A stretch of 64,000 nt of DNA from positions 15,443,966 through 15,507,965 of the forward strand of contig ML661885.1 of the NCBI GenBank assembly GCA_007570785.1, given 5' to 3'. Source of the stretch: Antilocapra americana. Lineage: Eukaryota; Chordata; Mammalia; Artiodactyla; Antilocapridae. Of this stretch, positions 1 to 10,214 are shown one piece after another. The first letter of the stretch is position 1, and every line of letters starts with the position of its first letter. The notes beneath the pieces are model-generated. The model had not been told where the DNA came from. It did no database searches and saw nothing but the letters and a program-made list of their open reading frames with translations. A program made the translations under genes and the position numbers.

Positions 1-2172
1 ATGTCAAGACTAAATTTTATACTTTTGAGCTAATCTAGAAACAATTGATTAAAATCAGATATTTAAAGAAGACTCATAGGCATGAGTACTGAAGGATGTG
101 TTTTTAGTTTAGATTGACATAGATAAGCTTCCCTGTGATATTACTTTATTGTAGTTCTGTGATATAGTGCTCATATACAAGTTATAAAGCCTAAAGTTTG
201 CAGGTGCTGTAAACGGAAACAACCAAAAAAAACCCCAAATTACCACAGAACATATAATTATATATCCTAGTGAATGATACTGGTTATATGGACAAAGTCA
301 AGGTGAGTGGAATAACATTAAAGACTTAACACTCTTAATTACCCGTGTTAGAGAATTTTTCCGGGGCTCTGGTGACATGATTAACATAAAGCACTTTGAA
401 AAGCATGAGAGGCTATGTAAATATGTGATTGATATTATTACACTTTGAGTTCTGTAAGAGGACTTGGCGGGCAGATTGTCAGAAGAGTTGAGTCCATGGG
501 TAAAACTGTACAGATGAGAATAAGCGTGACCCAGGCTTCCCTAGTAGTTCACCTGATAAAGAATCTGCCTGCAACGCAGGAGACCCTCCCTCGATTCCTG
601 GGTTGGGAAGATCCACTGGAGAAGGAATAGGCTACCCACTCCAGTATTGCTGGTCTTCCCTTGTGGCACAGCTGGTAAAGAATCCGCCTGCAATGAGGGA
701 GACCTGGGTTCGACCCCTGGGTTGGGAAGATCCCCAGGAAAGGGAAAGGCTACCCACTCTAGTATTCTGGCCTGGAGAATCCCATGGACTGTACAGTCCA
801 TGGGGTTGCAAAGAGTCGGACACGACTGAGCGACTTTCAGGGAACAACAATGCAGAGCCCACAATGGATGTAAGTGGGGACTGAGGGGTTGTATGACGGT
901 CAGGGGTCTGACTGGGGAAGACCTTGGGCCGCTTCACAAAATTTCATCTGACAACAAAATGGATCATGGGTTGGAACATGGAGAAAACTTCAAAATTATT
1001 GGAATGACTGATCTTGTCCATGCAAAAGTTATCAGAGCAAATCAAATAAGTGTACAAAAATTCAGTGATGTCTTAACTGGGAAATCCTCTGAGAAGGGAA
1101 TGCAGCTCTTCTTTAAGTCCACTGGGTAGTGTTTGGGCTTTTTTTTTAACTTCATAAATCATGGGAAGCTGTGTTGGCAGTGGGATATAACTCAGCAGTA
1201 GATGGATTGCTCTTTGCTGCTTTCTTTTAGGAAGCAGGTTATAAAACTGTTGGGAGCCTAGTGGAGTAGTTAATAGATTATCTTAAGCAATTTGAAGTAA
1301 TTTAAAAAAAGAAAAATTACAGCCTTGTGTCTTAAAGGCATGAAAGCTAGAGGGAAAAGAGAAGTTTAGTGAAATGAGAAGTGGATGCTACCTCCGAGTC
1401 CACTGCCCTGGAGCTTCTGCCACATTCTCTGTCCCCTTAGGGCTGGTCACCTGCCTCCACGGGAAAGACTCCCCAGGAAGCCCCACAGCAGAGCTTGATC
1501 AGTCAGATGCCATAAACTGTTGTCATGTAAAGTTAGCATTAGGACACAGTTTTCATTAAAACTATTCTGTACTTTTACCCTCTTTCTTTACACCTAAAAT
1601 ACTTTACCTCCTGTGAGTAGACTCTGATAATACAGTTTGGATGTTTGAAGATGCTGCTGGAATAGCTCAGCCTTCATGGGTCTGTTGCTGAGTAGATGCA
1701 GTCATGAGGCAAACATGACAGGAGCCTCCTATTTGTGGGCAGCGGGAGGGCCCTCCCAGACCACGAGATGCTGTACTCAACTGTTACAAGCATGAAAAGA
1801 TCTCTGACCCAGGAGTAGTTTAGATTAGCAGATAACTCACTTGAAAGGTGATAAAGAGCCTTCTCCTAATGGCTTTCTTTTCATCTCTGGACATGGTCCC
1901 CGAAAGCCCTTGTGTTAAAGTCTTGTGGGTCACGGCTTGTAATAGGCCTGCCATGGCAATGACACGGTGCTAAGGGAACCAGGACGCTTCAGGGATCTTC
2001 TCTTTTTGATGAATGTGAAATATTTTAAAACAAATTGGGAAATGTAGCATTATATGGATAAAACTTTGTTTCATGATCTTGAGTTGGTGGGGTTTTGGTT
2101 TGTTTTTGTTTTTTGTTTTTTAGGTGAAATCCATAGGTCAGTTCTGAAGCTCACATCTTCCTTTTCTTGCAG
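1..2172 (+). other. RDH10: RDH10 intron (partial) upstream of first visible exon
   Basis: This is intronic sequence that ends at the acceptor tttcttgcag just before the exon at 2173. A pyrimidine-rich tract at about 2095-2122 and another at 2158-2170 precede the acceptor. Apart from one dimeric Bov-tA SINE (533-840), no exon or other repeat is clearly recognised. A 78-codon ATG ORF at 893-1129 lies in this intron, but it resembles no family I know and has no splice context. The upstream exon is outside the window. Confidence 0.85.
533..840 (+). repeat. Dimeric Bov-tA SINE in RDH10 intron
   Basis: Two tRNA-derived heads (about 535 and 652, each with a gtaaagaat or ataaagaat motif and a ttcgacccctgg-like B box) sit head to tail. 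They are followed by a single BovA body ending cacgactgagcgac. The first monomer is cut after 'cactccagtatt', the usual junction of the dimeric Bov-tA subtype. It lies in the same orientation as RDH10. Confidence 0.9.
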
Positions 2173-2271
2173 ACCACTAAGGCTTTTCTTCCCACCATGC
2201 TGGAGATTAATCATGGTCATATTGTGACAGTTGCGAGTTCCTTGGGATTGTTCAGCACTGCTGGAGTTGAG
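2173..2271 (+). CDS. RDH10: Retinol dehydrogenase 10, coding exon with catalytic Ser197
   Basis: RDH10 is an NAD-dependent short-chain dehydrogenase/reductase that oxidises all-trans-retinol to all-trans-retinal, the rate-limiting step of retinoic acid synthesis, on ER and lipid-droplet membranes. This 99-nt exon (phase 0 at both ends) encodes 33 residues. Counting back from the stop in the last exon of a 341-residue protein, they are residues 176-208. The segment contains the beta-strand motif HIVTVASS, whose first serine of the pair is position 197, the known catalytic serine. The acceptor is ttgcag at 2167-2172. The donor gtttgt at 2272-2277 is canonical GT but weak at +3/+4. Identification rests on the exact run of RDH10-type residues continuing through the next three exons. 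Exons encoding residues 1-175, with the membrane anchor and Rossmann GxxxGxG motif, lie outside the window. Confidence 0.96.
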
Positions 2272-3450
2272 GTTTGTCATTATAAAGTATTTGCTTCTTT
2301 CAGTCAGTTTATCTCGTCACAAATACACTACAGCCCTAGGAGCATTCCTGCAAGCCCCTGGAAGCTGCCAGTGTGCTGCTTGTGGAGTGTACGCCAGCAC
2401 CCACGAACTCTACACCTTCTGCCATAAACTCAACACTAGTCTGACAAACCGGCAGCAGCGGCAGAAGTAGGTGGGCCAGTCCTCAGTATGGCCCCATTCT
2501 CATTAGCGGTTTCACTTGACGACAGTGGGAAGACACAGGGTCGAGATGAAACTGGAGGGTACTGGCAGTGCCCAGAGAGCAGATGAATGAGGCTAAAGGT
2601 TGACACTCTCTTTTGGTCAACTTGTCAAAAGTGAGCTATCTTGTGTTAGCTCATGAGATGAGATGGTTAGGGTGGGTATGAGGTGTCTGCATGTTAAGTC
2701 TGGGGAACTGGGCTTAATCAGACCCTGTCCTTCACCAACTTCAAGTTGCAAAGCATGCATGTGTTTGTTGTTCTGTGCTGTTTGTCCCACGGGTGCCTGT
2801 AGCAGAAAATAAAAAACATCACCCCATGCAAATATGCAAAAGGATGCATGAGAGCCGGCCTCTACATTGTACATTTCCATTCCTAAATTTAAAGTTGGGT
2901 AATGGAGAAGAACTTCCTTTCTATACCATGAGTCCTTAGGTTGAGTTCTAGTTGAAGTTTACAAGGTGGAGTTATCATTTCCATTTTCGCTTGGCCCTTC
3001 AAAAGAAAATTGGATCATAACAGCTCGTAATTCCAGCTCTAGTCGCCTTTGTTCTCCCAGCATTAATTTAAACAAACTGGTTTTTCAGTCTCCTTTACTG
3101 AACAAGAGGCCATTTGTAAATTTTCCAGACACTTCAAAGTGAGCCTCTCTCCATTTTTAGCCCCAGCTTGCTAGCTTTCATAGACTCCTTTGTGGTAACT
3201 TCCCCCAAAGTAATCTGATACTTCGTTGATGTGGCAAAAAGTGTTCATCAGTTTCTGCTGTTGCTTTGAAAATATTATTTCTGCACCAAACCACATCAGA
3301 TACCCGTCTTTTAGAATGCTCTCCTTTTCTTTGCTTAGTCACCTGTAACCTTTTGTATCAGACATGTAACCTGAGTAACGGGCCGACCTGGGGCTTGGTC
3401 CAGAATGTGCACTATACTGAGTACCTCTGCCCTCTCTGCTTTGCCCCTAG
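2272..3450 (+). other. RDH10: RDH10 intron
   Basis: A 1,179-bp phase-0 intron runs from donor gtttgt to acceptor ttgcccctag. It looks like unique sequence: no ruminant SINE or LINE fragment is recognised and no exon-like open segment with splice sites is seen. Confidence 0.85.
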
Positions 3451-3596
3451 GACTACTGCGCCAGTAAATTTGGAGTCGTGGGTTTTCATGAATCCCTGAG
3501 CCATGAGTTAAAGGCCGCAGAGAAGGATGGAATTAAAACAACGCTGGTCTGCCCTTACCTGGTGGACACTGGCATGTTCAGGGGCTGCCGGATCAG
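3451..3596 (+). CDS. RDH10: Retinol dehydrogenase 10, coding exon with YxxxK active site
   Basis: This 146-nt exon encodes residues 209-256 plus two bases of codon 257. It begins DYCASK, so the SDR catalytic tyrosine and lysine are Tyr210 and Lys214, the positions known for RDH10. Together with Ser197 in the preceding exon, the visible catalytic residues are intact. Further on, [10 protein letters not shown] (242-251) is the family's post-YxxxK loop with proline and the TxM element that contacts the nicotinamide end of the cofactor. The donor is gtcagt at 3597. Reading continues into intron for 43 more codons in the same frame, which is only a read-through artefact. No frameshift or stop is seen. 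Confidence 0.97.
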
Positions 3597-3936
3597 GTCA
3601 GTGAAGGACCCGCCTCAGTGCTCACGACGAGCAGTTCTGACAGATCTTTCCATCTTGGGAGACTATGTGAAATCGGTCAGCTCTCCAGCCATAAGCGGCC
3701 TGGCACTTCAACAGCTGACATTTTAGCTCACGTGTAGCTTTCATTGCGCAGGGTTTGTAAAGTTGACGCATGTGTGATTGACAAGCAAGGGCTGGTATTA
3801 ACTTGCAGAAGGCAAGGAGTGTCAGGAGGAAACAACCTCTCTGTACCTTCAGGGAGCAAATACCTAGGATTTTGCCTAGAAGCTACTTCTTTGGAAGTTG
3901 ATTTTCTTTCTTTAGCGCCATTGTAGTTAGTGTACA

Positions 3937-4142
3937 GTCCCTCAGTCATGTCCGGCTCTTTGCGGCCCTGTGGACTGTAGCCTGCCAGGCTCCTCTGTCC
4001 ATGGGATCCTCCAGGCAGGAATACTGGAGCAGGTTACTGTGCCCACCAGGGGATCTTCCCAACCCAGGGATCGAACCCGTGTCTCTTGCATCTCCTGCAT
4101 TGGCAGGCGGGTTCTTTACCACTGCGCCACCTGGGAAGCCCC
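3937..4142 (-). repeat. Bov-tA SINE, antisense to RDH10
   Basis: The reverse complement reads gggcttcccaggtggcgcag and continues through a tRNA-like B box (gggatcgaacccgtgtctc on the + strand) to the BovA body with the gtccggctctttgcggccc end. It is near full length for a monomer, about 206 bp. Confidence 0.9.
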
Positions 4143-4637
4143 TTAACATCCATGTTTGCACGCAAACGTGACTGTGGTTTGGATACAGAACAGTGTCATT
4201 GCCAGTGAGGAGGGTGGCCTTTCTTCCGAAAAGACCTTTCCCACGTTTGGAGACTTCCTTTTTGCAGAGAGTAGCAGAGAGTAGTCTGTAGCTAGAGTCA
4301 CTCTGACAGAATGAGAAGAAACATTGAGATTTTCTACAAATGAAATACAACACCCCCACGCTTTGAAAGGAGGCACGTGGGAATAGCCATGTCAAGTCAC
4401 ATCTGACTCGAGCTACACAGAATAAACAAAGCCGTGACTCACCAGGAGACACTTGCAGAGACACGATCACTGCGAGATCTTTTCTTAGACCAATTTGAAA
4501 GACAAAGCGAGATAAGTGATAATGTGTCAGGGCCCATCTTGACACATCCTGAGCCTGGCCGGGCTGTGCAGTAAGTGGAGGTGGCTGAATCCAGGTCCAG
4601 ACTGGGAGTGGATTGGACCCTACCTCTTTTCCCATGA

Positions 4638-4651
4638 GTGTGTGTGTCTGT

Positions 4652-4703
<52 letters not shown>
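4638..4703. repeat. (TG)n microsatellite in RDH10 intron
   Basis: About 66 bp of TG dinucleotides, with two early interruptions (a tc and a ta step at about 4648-4656) and then a long pure TG tract. The pure tract makes it a likely length-polymorphic marker. Confidence 0.95.
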
Positions 4704-4706
<3 letters not shown>

Positions 4707-5434
4707 GCTTTTGCCTCTTACAAACTTAACCAGTTGCAGAGGGTCTGAGGAGCTCTGTCTCCTATTTAGCATCACAGCGGCTATCCAGAGCTCTGGGGGG
4801 ACAATGAAAAGTGAAAGGAGTCAGTTCTGTTAAGTTACTTCTCGGGGTAACTGGATGAATTTGGCTGAAGGCAGGCTGACTCACATGCACTTCATTTCGG
4901 AGACACCACCACCCCACTCCTCCCCCCACCCCCCAAAAAAAGCCCTGGGCTTTTCCTCTCCAGGCATCCGGGAAGACACACAGCTGACTTTTATTTCATT
5001 CAGGAAGGTTATGTCGGTGTTTACACACCATCATTTGAACTACGCTTAATGCTAAGTTTGGCATCCTGCTTGGGTTTACTGTTTGTTATGTCAGACACCC
5101 TCTCTTTTTTCGACTGGAAGAAAAAAGTAATAATTTGAAATATATTCCAAGGCATTTTGAAAATACAGCTTTCTCATTTTACAGAAAAGCAGACTAATTC
5201 TGCTTTTCTTTTTAAAAAAAAAAAAAAAAAAAACTTGTTTTCCAAACAATGCAAATAAAATATGTTCACAGTAGGGAAATTTGGAAAATACAATGAAAGT
5301 ACAACGAAGTGAACAAAACAGATTGCAAATCCTGTTGCTCAGATAACATCACCCTTCGTGTTTTGATGTGTATTTCCAGCCTTCCATATTTTGTGTGAAT
5401 TCTTAATTTCATCTTTTGAATGTGTAACTCCCAG

Positions 5435-5566
5435 GAAAGAAATCGAGCCTTTCCTGCCCCCTCTGAAGCCCGATTACTGCGTGAAGCAGGCCATGAAAGC
5501 CATCCTCACCGACCAGCCCATGATCTGCACCCCCCGCCTCATGTACATCGTGACCTTCATGAAGAG
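5435..5566 (+). CDS. RDH10: Retinol dehydrogenase 10, C-terminal domain exon
   Basis: This 132-nt exon completes codon Arg257, encodes residues 258-300 and gives two bases of Ser301. The peptide starts [20 protein letters not shown] and ends with [12 protein letters not shown]. It covers the substrate-side helix and the start of the hydrophobic C-terminal segment that is typical of membrane-associated SDR16C members. The acceptor is cccag at 5430-5434 and the donor gtgagt at 5567 is a strong consensus. The frame joins exactly with both neighbours, and no lesion is seen. Confidence 0.97.
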
Positions 5567-5672
5567 GTGAGTGTGGGGGCCTCCCCGCTTGGCGGGCCTT
5601 CTCGCACCCACCCTGCAACTTCACAGACACACCACATCTCACGTTTGCTAACTGTGACCCTTCCTTTTCCAG
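5567..5672 (+). other. RDH10: Short RDH10 intron
   Basis: A 106-bp phase-2 intron between donor gtgagt and acceptor ttccttttccag, with a good polypyrimidine tract. A plausible branch-point sequence, gctaactgt, lies at about 5647-5655. It is by far the shortest RDH10 intron in the window. Confidence 0.92.
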
Positions 5673-5796
5673 CATCCTCCCTTTTGAAGCAGTTGTGTGC
5701 ATGTATCGGTTCCTAGGAGCAGACAAGTGTATGTACCCTTTTATCGCTCAACGGAAGCAAGCCACAAACAACAACGAAGCAAAAAACGGAATCTGA
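5673..5796 (+). CDS. RDH10: Retinol dehydrogenase 10, last coding exon and stop
   Basis: One base completes Ser301, then 40 codons (302-341) run to the TGA at 5794-5796. The hydrophobic [11 protein letters not shown] and [12 protein letters not shown] stretches fit the C-terminal membrane-contacting segment. The protein ends with the polar tail [12 protein letters not shown], diagnostic of RDH10. The total of 166 codons in the window matches the C-terminal part of a 341-residue protein, so no length change is present downstream of residue 175. Confidence 0.97.
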
Positions 5797-7070
5797 GGAG
5801 CTTTTTTGTCCGGAATATCATTTCTACCAGAAGACGATCAGGATATCTTAGTCCGACCCACATCAGCTTGACTGATACTCTCTGGATTCTACATCCGTGT
5901 TGGTTTTTTTTTTTTCAAATCAGCTTTTTACAAAAATAAATAAAGTGTAAATTAACTGACTAGAGTACTTGGAAAACGTGATCAGCAAAAGTGAGCTTAA
6001 GTCGTTGCCAACGGGGTCCTTTGCAGGCAGAACCCTAAGACCAGTCCAGTCTTTTAGACAACCACTCTGTGATGTCGCCAGGCCACCATTATTATTATTA
6101 TTATTATTTTTGGAATGAACAGGAAGTCTCAAGGTGATAATGACTGTGTGTTTCACTTGTTTGTTTTCCTTCATTCCCATAGAGTTTATTAATTCTTGTA
6201 ATTAATCTCTAGCAAGTTGACACCCTTGCAACTTCAAGGACTGACAGTGCTGTATTTTCTCATATTTTCTAAGTTTTGCTTTGTAAAGCCTGTGTGGCTG
6301 GCTCTTTCATGGTGTGTGTATATACAGCTCTTTTAAAAAGGCATTTTGAAATCTCTGTCAATTGGAAGTAGAGGATGTCTGATTATTACAGTAAAGTCAT
6401 GTGATCAGGTCTCTTTGTTAAAGTCACAATGACAGAATTGTTGGTCGAATTTTAAAATGTATCTCTGAGGTCTTTCCTTAAGGATCTATTCCTCTGGAAA
6501 CCTATTTATCCAAGAAAAAAAAAAAAAGATAATAGATTTTCTACCTGTGAATTTTGCTGCATACAGAAAGTGCCCTTTCCTAAGAAAGTTGCTGTGTTTC
6601 ATTTCTTGGTTGGACTTTGATCTAGAATACATAGCAGCTCTGCAAAGAAACAGTTTCTGAAAGTGGGAACTTGTGCACTTAAAAACGTCCACGTTTTTGT
6701 GCCAACTATGATTAGCAAGGGGGAAAAAAATCTTACACTATGGAATACATATGGAAAGGTGTAAAGATTCTTTTGAAAGTTTTATTCACATTGTAGAACA
6801 GCAAATGACATTTTTACAGTATTTTTTTGTAAAGCAAACTATTTTGTGCCTTGAATTTGGTAAATGTGTATTAGTGAAATGTTGTAAAAGTGAACTTCTA
6901 CCTCTGTATCTAAATGTATACCATCCACTTGTAAATTACTATAAACTATTATGTGATTGCTCTTTTTTTTTTTTAGAATGTCTTGTTTAAATAGCGGCCA
7001 ATGTTTTAGGCTATTCAGATAAGCCATCTTTTACTAATTAATTGGGAGATTTTATAAAGGAGTGATTAAA
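5797..7070 (+). other. RDH10: RDH10 3' UTR (3' end uncertain)
   Basis: The sequence after the stop is AT-rich and free of ruminant SINEs until at least 7.5 kb, as expected of a constrained untranslated region. It contains an (ATT)n run at about 6090-6110 and several ATTTA-type motifs. The 3' end cannot be set from sequence. Candidate polyadenylation signals are AATAAA pairs at 5935-5944, ATTAAA at 7065-7070, and AATAAA at 7767-7772 and 8005-8010. The end given here is one of these options, not a measurement. Confidence 0.6.
5935..5944 (+). promoter_or_regulatory. RDH10: Proximal polyadenylation signal pair (AATAAATAAA)
   Basis: Two overlapping AATAAA hexamers lie 139 nt after the stop, with gtgtaaatt immediately downstream. 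If used, they would give an unusually short 3' UTR of about 170 nt. Confidence 0.45.
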
Positions 7071-7526
7071 TTTAAAGACGACTTACGTACAAATGACTGT
7101 GTGATCATTAGTTATCAGCAGTGTTGTCGGGACAGACACTGGGTCCTTATTTTCTGTACCATATCACTCATTAATGAAAAATGTTTGAACGGGCTTGTGT
7201 TGAGGGACACTGGTAGTTTAGGGTGCCCTACACTCACATTTCCCATGTTACCATCTTCTCAGATTAGGTGCTTCATCAAGGGCTTATTGATACTAAAGGT
7301 GGGGAGATAGAAAGAATCCCATTACCTGTGTGTTGTCCGGCTGCACCACAGATGAGTTCTGCCACATGTCCACATATAGGAAGGCACTGCCTCACCGCTA
7401 GTGTCCCCAACACTGATCTTAAGAAATAGCTTTATTCAATGTTTAAGTTTCTTTTTATAAATGATAACTAAACTTGAAGCCATGGAGGCACTGGCTATTT
7501 CTTATTTTCATGTTGGATTTTAAGTA

Positions 7527-7759
7527 CAGCTGACCCTCAAACATCACAGGGGTTAGAGGATCAACCATGTAGCCAAAAATCCATGTATATAATTTATAAT
7601 CAGCCCCCTGTATCCATGGTTCCTCTGTTTCCCCCAATCCCCATTTACTGATTCCACTAACCACAGATTGTGTAGTACTATAGTATTTACTACTGAAAAA
7701 AATTTGTGTATAAGTAGATTGGCACAGTTCAAACATATGTTGTTCAAGAGTCAACTGTG
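7527..7759. mobile_element. Tigger-like (TcMar) DNA transposon remnant
   Basis: The left end cagctgaccctcaaacatc and the reverse complement of the right end, cagttgactcttgaacaac, are imperfect terminal inverted repeats. They match the CAGTTGACCCTTGAACAAC-type ends of Tigger elements. The interior keeps the tccatgtatataattt and ggcacagttcaaac subterminal parts. At about 233 bp it is a non-autonomous deletion derivative with no transposase coding left. It is older than the ruminant SINEs. Confidence 0.75.
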
Positions 7760-8004
7760 CTTTGAAATAAACCTCATATAACAACATGGGGTGAAGACAT
7801 TTTTAGTGGTTCTCCAGGTGTGCCCATCAGTTAACCCCTAGCACCCTACAAGATATCTGTTCCAAAACTCTAAAACCCACTTGTCAATCTTAAGACTAAA
7901 GCAAGTCTCCCCTACATTTAATTTTATTCCTCATATGTTGTTATTTAAACCTTTTTCTATTCTTGTTTGTTGTTGCCCTGACAAGGTTGTCCGTCTCTAA
8001 CTTC

Positions 8005-8010
8005 AATAAA
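8005..8010 (+). promoter_or_regulatory. RDH10: Possible distal polyadenylation signal AATAAA
   Basis: AATAAA within cttcaataaacaaa, followed at about 20 nt by a T-rich ctttttgg segment. It would imply a 3' UTR of about 2.2 kb that includes the Tigger-like element at 7527-7759. Use is unproven. Confidence 0.25.
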
Positions 8011-8029
8011 CAAAATTCATTTAACTTTT

Positions 8030-9600
8030 TGGTATAAGTCTTCAATTCCCATGTCCCAGCCTTGGTTGAATTGCCTCTGTGACTCTTCCTTGAATGTCAT
8101 CCAAATTCTCTTTCCCATCTTTAGCTATGGAGTTGGGAAGGGGACTGAGTCAATGCAAGCTCAGGGCTGCAGGATTCCTACCTGTTGTACTGCTTTACTC
8201 TAGTCTCCTGTTCTTAAGCTAAAGGTACATTAATGACGCTCTTCTCCCCAAAAGTGAACCCTTTTAGGGTTCTTCTAGTCAACCCTGCCCACTTCTGTTG
8301 ATCATTTAAGTAACTGCCAAGGCTGCTTTTCTGGCTGATTATTCATTGACACTCCCAATTCCACTTTGAGATTAATGCTGACTTGGAATATGTTACCTTT
8401 TTCTGTTGTCTGGCCCTTTCAGGCACTGGGTAGGGCAACTGGGCTCAAGGCTGACCCCCCTAGGGAGGCCTCTTCTGTCCCCCAGCTAAAACTGGTTCTC
8501 TCTAACCTCTCAAGCAGTTTAATGATAATCATATTGAGTGGAACCCAGGAATCAAAAGTTTCGAAGGCAGCAAAGATAAATTCCAACTATTGTTTCCCTC
8601 CTTGATCTACTGGGTCTGTTGTTCTGTCACAAAAGATTAGATGAGCTTGACAGGATTGAACTACATAAAGCCAGGCTGGTGGGTGTTTTTTTTTTTTTTT
8701 TTTTTCAAAGTATCCTGTTTCCTTGAAAGGCTACAGCTTTCAAATTTTTCCCCAAGTTGAGAAATAAAAAAGTCAAATGTCTTTTTCAAAGTTTTGTTTT
8801 CCAACTGGCAGAAAGAATTTGATATTGGTGTTGACCTGAATCTTGGAAATTTGCTTTTGCCTCCAACAAAATATAAAATCAGTGGGGGCTGGTCAGGGGG
8901 TGGGAGGGTAATTCTTTCCATGACAAATTTATTGCCTGTGTCTGATTAAAAAGAGTAGAGAAAGCAAGGCTGTAATGGGCCAGAAGTGGCTGGGACGGGG
9001 CGGGGAGCATCAAGCCAGCGTTTGTCCACATTCAGTTTAACAGATAAACCAGGCATCTACTAGGCCCAGGGACTCAAGTAGCATATAATTTGTACGCAAG
9101 TTCAAACACATGAACCTTTCTGTGCATATGCCACAGGTTAACCTCAGGTGTGATAAGGTCTTAGTGAAACGGGACATATGAAGGGAGTGCCATGCAACCC
9201 CGGCAAAAGGCCCATTTTGAAAAGAAGCCTTCGTTCTGGGAGGAGGAAGGGGTGCTTCATTTGATGGAGAAGGAAGCCCAGGGAGGTTTTTTTTGCAGGG
9301 AAGTGACAGGAGCAGAGTTGGTGAGTTAAGAGCATCAATCAAGTTGTAAGAATTTTGAGCTTCTGGGAGCCAGGAGAGCGGTCAGGAGGGAAGCTGTGAT
9401 GCTGAGCGGTGACGGGGCTGTGAGCCAGCCTGGCAGTGAGACTGGAAAATAACACAGTGAGAATTTAGGAGGTAGGAGAACTCTTTAAGGCCGAACAGCT
9501 GATTGCCCACAAGATCTGACTTAGGCTCAAGTGACTGGAGCCTCTCGAGTCGAAAGCCAGGTTGTTTTTAGTTTTGTTTTTATTTTTTAATTTAATTTCA
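8030..9600. other. Intergenic unique sequence
   Basis: No exon or clear repeat is recognised here. A run of about 21 T at 8685-8705 could be the tail of an old minus-strand retroposon. A GC-rich patch (gacggggcggggag, about 8994-9007) has one GC-box-like motif but no CpG-island character. Confidence 0.6.
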
Positions 9601-9601
9601 T

Positions 9602-9728
9602 TTTTTATCTTTGGGCCATACTGTGTGGCATGTGGGATCTATTAATAATTCCTTGACCAGAGAGCAAATCCGTGCCCTGTGCATTGGGAGTACGGAGTCT
9701 TAACCACTGGATCTCCAGGGAAGTCCCT
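9602..9728 (-). repeat. CHR-type SINE (antisense)
   Basis: The minus strand begins gggacttccctggagatcc and continues to the tRNA-derived gattcgc/ggtcaaggaatt region, ending in an A/T-rich tail toward 9602. Confidence 0.8.
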
Positions 9729-9864
9729 GTTTTTATTTTTAACTTACAAAATGTTTTAAATTGAAGTCGAGTTGATTTACAATGTTGCATTAGTTGCAGG
9801 TGTACAGCAGTGATTCAATTATACACACCTGTATGTCTTCTTTTTCACATGCTTTTCCTTAACT

Positions 9865-9903
9865 GGCTGTGTGGCACAATGGATATCACATTGGACTTTT
9901 AGC
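9865..9903 (+). pseudogene. tRNA-Arg-like 5' half (pseudogene fragment)
   Basis: ggctgtgtggcacaatggat followed by atcacattggacttttag closely follows the acceptor 5' strand, D arm (A box TGGCNNAATGG) and anticodon arm of a tRNA-Arg(TCT)-type gene. Matching stops after the anticodon stem: no variable loop, T arm (GGTTCGA) or 3' acceptor strand is found, and the anticodon reads TTT in place of TCT. It is therefore a dead half-tRNA fossil, not a functional gene. Confidence 0.6.
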
Positions 9904-9943
9904 CGGCCTAGATGTAGTTAGTCATATGATTTTCCATTATACA

Positions 9944-10154
9944 CTGCTGCGCTCAGTCATGTCCGACTCCTTGAGACACCATGGACCGTAGCCCACCAGG
10001 CTCCTCTGTTTATGGGATTTTCTGGACAGGAATACTAGAGAGGGTCACCATTTCCTACTCCAGGAGATCTCCCCAACCCAGGGATCAAACGCGCGTCTTT
10101 AGCATCTCTGCACTGGCAGGTGGATTCTTTACCACTGTACCACCTAGGAAGCTC
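9944..10154 (-). repeat. Bov-tA SINE
   Basis: On the + strand it reads gctcagtcatgtccgactcc, continues through the B-box complement gggatcaaacgcgcg, and ends ccacctaggaagctc. Near full length and inserted in old L1 sequence. Confidence 0.88.
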
Positions 10155-10214
10155 AGAAGATACTGAATATCAGACCTAAAGATTATCATACTATGTGAAG
10201 TAAGTCAGACAGAG

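Larger units (their letters stand above)
3597..5434 (+). other. RDH10: RDH10 intron with SINE and (TG)n
   Basis: A 1,838-bp intron (phase 2) runs from donor gtcagtg to acceptor gtaactcccag. It holds a reverse Bov-tA (3937-4142), a (TG)n microsatellite (4638-4703) and an A-run at about 5214-5233. The rest (4143-4637 and 4704-5213) appears unique. Confidence 0.85.
9729..10214. repeat. Old LINE-1 3' fragment split by a Bov-tA
   Basis: Segment 9729-9943 contains gttgatttacaatgttgcat and gtgtacagcagtgattcaat. Segment 10155-10214 contains agattatcatactatgtgaa. Both are stretches I recognise from cetartiodactyl L1 3' regions. The Bov-tA at 9944-10154 and a tRNA-like fragment at 9865-9903 interrupt it. 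Subfamily not assigned. Confidence 0.5.

Noticed and set aside
893..1129. 78-codon ORF in the RDH10 intron as a hidden exon or gene
   Set aside because: No flanking splice consensus in frame, no recognisable domain, and the catalytic exons join perfectly without it.
3946..4635. 229-codon minus-strand ORF
   Set aside because: Its C-terminal part is the translated Bov-tA at 3937-4142 and the rest is antisense intron. No protein family is recognised.
8994..9007. CpG island or promoter
   Set aside because: One GC-box-like motif without local CpG enrichment, TATA or initiator context.
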